Shown here: one piece after another, positions 34,276 to 37,335 of the stretch
Layout of the letters: every line of letters begins with the position of its first letter
How positions within the stretch are numbered: the first letter of the stretch is position 1
Origin: Tepidanaerobacteraceae bacterium
GTDB taxonomy: Bacteria; Bacillota; Thermosediminibacteria; Thermosediminibacterales; Tepidanaerobacteraceae
Assembly: GCA_029982615.1 (NCBI GenBank)
Contig: JARRBK010000015.1
Coordinates: forward strand, 1-37,335
Length of the DNA: 37,335 nt
Reading direction: 5' to 3'
Made by a program: the position numbers and the translations under genes
Notes under the pieces: model-generated
Seen by the model: the letters and a program-made list of their open reading frames with translations, nothing else
Database searches by the model: none
What the model was told of the DNA's origin: nothing

Positions 34276-34296
34276 GAGATTAGAGCGTCTAATCTC
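34276..34296 (+). repeat. Perfect 9-bp inverted repeat in the leader of the repeat protein
   Basis: GAGATTAGA-GCG-TCTAATCTC, 8 bases before the GGAGG ribosome binding site. As RNA it makes a 9-bp hairpin with a 3-base loop that could protect the mRNA 5' end or hide the binding site; as DNA it could be an operator. There is no T-run directly behind it. Confidence 0.75.
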
Positions 34297-34319
34297 AAAA
34301 ACACCTGGAGGTGGTTGAG

Positions 34320-34898
34320 TTGGATAAGGTAATGGCTCTGCAGCAGCAAATTCAACAGTTTCAGCAAAACCTAAACAATTTAAACCAGATTGTAAGCCAG
34401 CTTTCCCGTGCTGAACAAAACAATGCAGCCCAACTGTCACAATTATTTTCCGCAGAATCCGCCACTGCTCAAAAAATCCAACAACTTCAGCAGACAGAAC
34501 AGAAAGCCACTGAACAGCTGAACACAATGCAGAGAATGTGCAGCGACCTTTCTCGGCAGTTGCAGCAATTATCCTCAGTCAGCCGGGATATTGCAACACA
34601 GGTGACCCAGCAGGCTCAGGCAGGCCAACCTATGTACGGCGGAGCCTCTCTGACTAGAACTGCCGCATACAATCAGGAATTCGGAAAACATTCAGCTCAA
34701 ACAGTTTCACCTGCACGACCTCAGGAACAGTACAGGGCATCGGCTTATAGCCAAGAATTCGGGCAGCACACTGCTCAAACTGTATCACCCGTAAAAAACC
34801 AGCAGCAGTATCGCACTTCCGCTTACAATCAAGAATTCGGGCAGCATACCGCTCAGCCTGTAGCTTCCGCCAGAAGCCAGCAGCCTCCTAGGTATTAA
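34320..34898 (+). CDS. Gln-rich coiled-coil protein with three 26-residue C-terminal repeats; spore-protein-like
   Basis: I do not recognise this gene as a named family. The start is TTG at 34320, eight bases after GGAGG, giving 192 residues with about 22% glutamine. Residues 1-100 are a predicted amphipathic coiled coil (LQQQIQQFQQNLNNLNQIV and onward). Residues 113-192 are three head-to-tail repeats of 26 residues, each opening R-[TA]-[AS]-A-Y-[NS]-QEFG-[KQ]-H-[TS]-AQ. High Gln, repeats and an EF-containing core recall gamma-type small acid-soluble spore proteins (repeats around TEFASET), which the nearby gpr product would digest. There is no signal peptide or membrane segment, and one cysteine. 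A spore coat or SASP role is inference from composition and neighbourhood; a generic structural protein is the alternative. Confidence 0.7.
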   Translation: MDKVMALQQQIQQFQQNLNNLNQIVSQLSRAEQNNAAQLSQLFSAESATAQKIQQLQQTEQKATEQLNTMQRMCSDLSRQLQQLSSVSRDIATQVTQQAQAGQPMYGGASLTRTAAYNQEFGKHSAQTVSPARPQEQYRASAYSQEFGQHTAQTVSPVKNQQQYRTSAYNQEFGQHTAQPVASARSQQPPRY

Positions 34899-34905
34899 AT
34901 TCAAA

Positions 34906-34935
34906 GGGGCGCGTTACCCATAGGGAAAGCGCCCC
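34906..34935. terminator. Bidirectional terminator between the repeat protein and holA
   Basis: GGGGCGC/GCGCCCC, 7 bp, with a nested CCC-ATA-GGG. On the plus strand it is followed by CTCATTATTTTATT; on the minus strand by TTT. It separates convergent genes. Confidence 0.7.
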
Positions 34936-34944
34936 CTCATTATT

Positions 34945-35916
34945 TTATTCTGTCATCTTTGCTACGAGCAATTCTATACCCTTTTTTTCGTCGATTCTCC
35001 CTTTTTTTATGTCGAGGTCCAGCTGCTGGCATAGCCTCAAAGCCTGTTCCAATTCAGCCAGCGTAAAGTTTTCCGATTGCTCATAGGCTTTTTTAAGGAC
35101 AAAAGGATGCAACCCCAGCCTTTGCTTCATGTCCTTAAATCCTGCCTTTTTTAGGAGCTTTACAGAATAAAGGTCCATCATATGCTTTGATATCATATAG
35201 AGGATTACAATACCCTTTTCTCCTTTTAAAAACAAATCATGCAAAATATCAATAGCCCTGCCGGGTTTTTTCATGCCTATACAGTCTGTCAAATCAAAGA
35301 TACTGTTTTCCAACGAACTGGAAAATACTGCCTCTACATGTATCTTCTGTATTTCTTCCCCTTCTCCTACAAAATCAATTATTTTCTTCAATTCCATTTC
35401 CGTCTGATACAGATCTTTTGTATTCTGAGCCAGAAAATATGCTAGGGACAAATCCATTCTTTTTCCGTAAAAAGCTGCCCTCTTTTGCACCCATGCCGCT
35501 TTTTCTTTGAGGGAGAAAGCCGAAAACTCCCGCACTGTGCCCTGCTTTTGAATCCATTTGAATATCTTTTTTCTTTTGTCCGCCTTTTCGCATGTGAAAA
35601 TCAAATAAGTATAGGAAGGTATTTTTTGTAAAAGTTCTACAAACGCATCATCTTGCTTAATTTTTTCCCCGTCTTTTTCTTTCTCAGCAGTTTCAAAAAA
35701 CCGCGCATCATAAACGACCACCAATTTTTTGTCATGAAACATCGGCACCGTCACGGAGGTGTTGATTATTTCTTCCTGCGAGACGGTTCTGCCGTCCAGC
35801 ACGACAAAATTCACAGGCTCCAAATGTTCTGGCATCAAAGATTTTTTTATTTTCCGTATTTCCTCTTTTATTAAGAACTTTTCTTCTCCAAAAAACAGCA
35901 GGATGTTTTTCATCAT
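34945..35916 (-). CDS. holA: DNA polymerase III delta subunit HolA
   Basis: Clamp-loader subunit that opens the sliding clamp; 323 residues. The N-terminal ILLFFGEEKFLIKEEIRKIK corresponds to the clamp-opening region; domain II includes SYTYLIFTCEKADKRKKIFKW; the C-terminal collar has LFLKGEKGIVILYMISKHMMD. It overlaps the end of comEC by four bases (ATGA) with GGGGAG eight bases before the first of two adjacent ATG codons. comEC-holA-rpsT is the conserved Firmicutes order. Confidence 0.94.
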   Translation of the reverse strand: MMKNILLFFGEEKFLIKEEIRKIKKSLMPEHLEPVNFVVLDGRTVSQEEIINTSVTVPMFHDKKLVVVYDARFFETAEKEKDGEKIKQDDAFVELLQKIPSYTYLIFTCEKADKRKKIFKWIQKQGTVREFSAFSLKEKAAWVQKRAAFYGKRMDLSLAYFLAQNTKDLYQTEMELKKIIDFVGEGEEIQKIHVEAVFSSSLENSIFDLTDCIGMKKPGRAIDILHDLFLKGEKGIVILYMISKHMMDLYSVKLLKKAGFKDMKQRLGLHPFVLKKAYEQSENFTLAELEQALRLCQQLDLDIKKGRIDEKKGIELLVAKMTE

Positions 35917-37335
35917 TCATCAATCTCCCCGGGAATTGCTGTAAGTATTTTAACATTATTCTTCTGTATTTTAAAGGTTACGGCTCCCTGTAAATCTGTT
36001 CGAAAAACCCTTATCCCTTTTTCCTCAAACAAATCCAGAACTCGCGGTGCAGGATGCCCGAAGGCGTTGTCCTTGCCGGCAGAAATTACAGCAAATGCTG
36101 GATTCACTTTTGAAAGAAATTCATCCGAAGTGGATGAAGCACTGCCGTGATGTCCCGCTTTCAACACCTCTGCCTTAATATCCAATCCCGAATTCACGAG
36201 CTGCCTTTCCCCCTCAAATCCCAGGTCTCCCGTAAACAAAAACCGGATATTTTCACACGTCACTTTCAGCACCACCGAATTGTCGTTTTCATCAGCAAAA
36301 GCCCTTTCCCGTGGAGGATTTAATACTTCGAAGGTCGCATTTCCAACATAAAATCTGTCGCCTCTGACTGCCTGGATAAGTTTTATGTTTTTTCTGCGCA
36401 CGATTTCCATCATCTCTTTGTAAATAGCAGAATCTGAGGGTTTTCCATATATAACCGTTTTTACCTTCATATCCTTCAATACGGTCAAAAGCCCCCGGGC
36501 ATGGTCGTCGTCAAAATGGCTGAAAACCATCACGTCAATGCAGCCCGCGCCTCTGCCAAATAAAAACGGCTCCACCACAGCCGAACCCACATCATAATTT
36601 CCGGTGTAATACGATGGTACTCCTCCGCCATCTATCAGTACCGTACTGCCATTTTTTGTACTTATAAAAATGCAATCCCCCTGTCCCACGTCCACAAAGG
36701 TCACTTCAGTGCCGGAATTCTTAGGAATTATAATGAACAAGGCCAGCGCCGCCAGCATTATGAGAGCAAATGTGCTCATTTTTCGACGGCTGAGGAAAGG
36801 CAAATGAATGATATTAAAAAGCGCTCCCAAAATCATAAAATATAGCATGATAATAAATGGCGATAGATTCGGTATTGCTATGACAGCAAAGGGAAGTTTC
36901 GAACTAAAAACTGCAGAGGATTCCACAGCAGTTAATAATGCACCCGTTATTTTCAGCGGTATAATACCAATTGTCGGAAAAACAAGCCCTATCAATCCCG
37001 ACACAATTCCCAGAATTAATATAATGCTCACCGCAGGTACTATTACCAAATTAGAAAAAAAACTTATCAGCGATGCCTTGTGAAAATAATATGCCGCAAA
37101 AGGCCATACCGTAAGTTGTGCGGATATTACCACAGCTAGAGAATCTCGCACAAAATGCGGCAGTGGTGAAAGGAATATGCAGAAACGCTTATAAAGGAGT
37201 ATAATACCCAGTGTGGCTGCAAAAGAGAGTTGAAAACTCACTGAAAACAAATACAACGGATTGTAAACAAGTAAGAGCAGTGCTGCCAGGCCAAGGGAGT
37301 TCAGCGGGTCGTTTTTTCTGCCCAGTACCCGGCCC
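35913..37335 (-). CDS. comEC: ComEC/Rec2 DNA-uptake channel, 3' part
   Basis: Membrane channel that carries transforming DNA into the cytoplasm. The gene runs off the right edge of the window; the visible 473 codons are the C-terminal half to two thirds. The frame is open to the last base, starting GRKNDPLNSLGLAALLLL and continuing LYLFSVSFQLSFAATLG, the conserved competence-domain motif. About six membrane helices follow, then the metallo-beta-lactamase-like domain with VGQGDCIFIS, LIDGGG, FSHFDDDHARGLL and LKAGHHGSASSTSDEFL, which may act as a nuclease. It is followed directly by holA. Confidence 0.95.
   Translation of the reverse strand, partial: GRVLGRKNDPLNSLGLAALLLLVYNPLYLFSVSFQLSFAATLGIILLYKRFCIFLSPLPHFVRDSLAVVISAQLTVWPFAAYYFHKASLISFFSNLVIVPAVSIILILGIVSGLIGLVFPTIGIIPLKITGALLTAVESSAVFSSKLPFAVIAIPNLSPFIIMLYFMILGALFNIIHLPFLSRRKMSTFALIMLAALALFIIIPKNSGTEVTFVDVGQGDCIFISTKNGSTVLIDGGGVPSYYTGNYDVGSAVVEPFLFGRGAGCIDVMVFSHFDDDHARGLLTVLKDMKVKTVIYGKPSDSAIYKEMMEIVRRKNIKLIQAVRGDRFYVGNATFEVLNPPRERAFADENDNSVVLKVTCENIRFLFTGDLGFEGERQLVNSGLDIKAEVLKAGHHGSASSTSDEFLSKVNPAFAVISAGKDNAFGHPAPRVLDLFEEKGIRVFRTDLQGAVTFKIQKNNVKILTAIPGEIDE

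Overview
The window is a stretch of core chromosome from a low-GC, anaerobic, endospore-forming member of the Clostridia. It is probably a thermophile of the Thermosediminibacterales/Thermoanaerobacterales type. This rests on the sporulation genes (spoIIM, spoIIP, gpr, yqfC, yqfD), Firmicutes gene order (dnaG-rpoD-trmK; hrcA-grpE-dnaK-dnaJ-prmA-rsmE-mtaB; comEC-holA / rpsT / gpr-spoIIP-lepA-hemW), and a bacterial group III (archaeal-type) chaperonin inside the heat-shock operon. I see no CRISPR array, tRNA or rRNA. Almost every gene is on the minus strand; rpsT and a repeat protein are the exceptions.

Read in the minus-strand transcription direction (right to left): 37.3-34.9 kb holds the 3' part of comEC and then holA. 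34.9-33.8 kb is a plus-strand island with rpsT and a Gln-rich protein with three 26-residue repeats, which resembles a gamma-type spore protein in style. 33.8-30.7 kb carries a small four-helix membrane protein, the germination protease gpr, spoIIP and an unrecognised exported protein. 30.7-27.7 kb is lepA-hemW. 27.7-20.2 kb is the CIRCE-controlled heat-shock cluster hrcA, group III chaperonin, grpE, dnaK, dnaJ, followed by prmA, rsmE and mtaB. 18.0-17.0 kb holds a HIT protein, rpsU and yqeY. 16.9-9.4 kb is yqfC-yqfD-phoH-pgpH-ybeY-dgkA-yerB-recO-spoIIM. 8.7-4.6 kb is a pyruvate/PEP control unit: a CcpN-type regulator, PpsR and PpdK. 4.5-0.26 kb is a dGTPase homologue, then dnaG-rpoD behind a leader with a likely attenuator. 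The left edge holds only the first 39 codons of trmK, cut off by unrelated, hairpin-rich sequence.

The observations I consider most worth checking are these. (1) Three genes (the ccpN-like gene, ppsR and gpr) have no ATG/GTG/TTG at the place where their conserved N-termini begin. Each has an ATA codon 7-9 bases after a good ribosome binding site, which suggests repeated AUA initiation in this genome; rsmE may similarly use ACG. (2) A group III chaperonin is in the HrcA regulon, and the 168-base gap between hrcA and it can fold into two mutually exclusive hairpins, like an attenuator. (3) A Gln-rich protein carries three 26-residue repeats with a conserved QEFG core and sits less than 1 kb from gpr, the protease that cuts spore proteins at similar EF-containing sites. 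(4) The dnaG-rpoD leader combines a sigma-A promoter, a perfect Spo0A box, a possible 16-codon ORF and an intrinsic terminator just before dnaG.

All assignments come from reading the sequence and from family knowledge; no database search was run. Several CDS starts were moved from the longest open frame to the start supported by a ribosome binding site.
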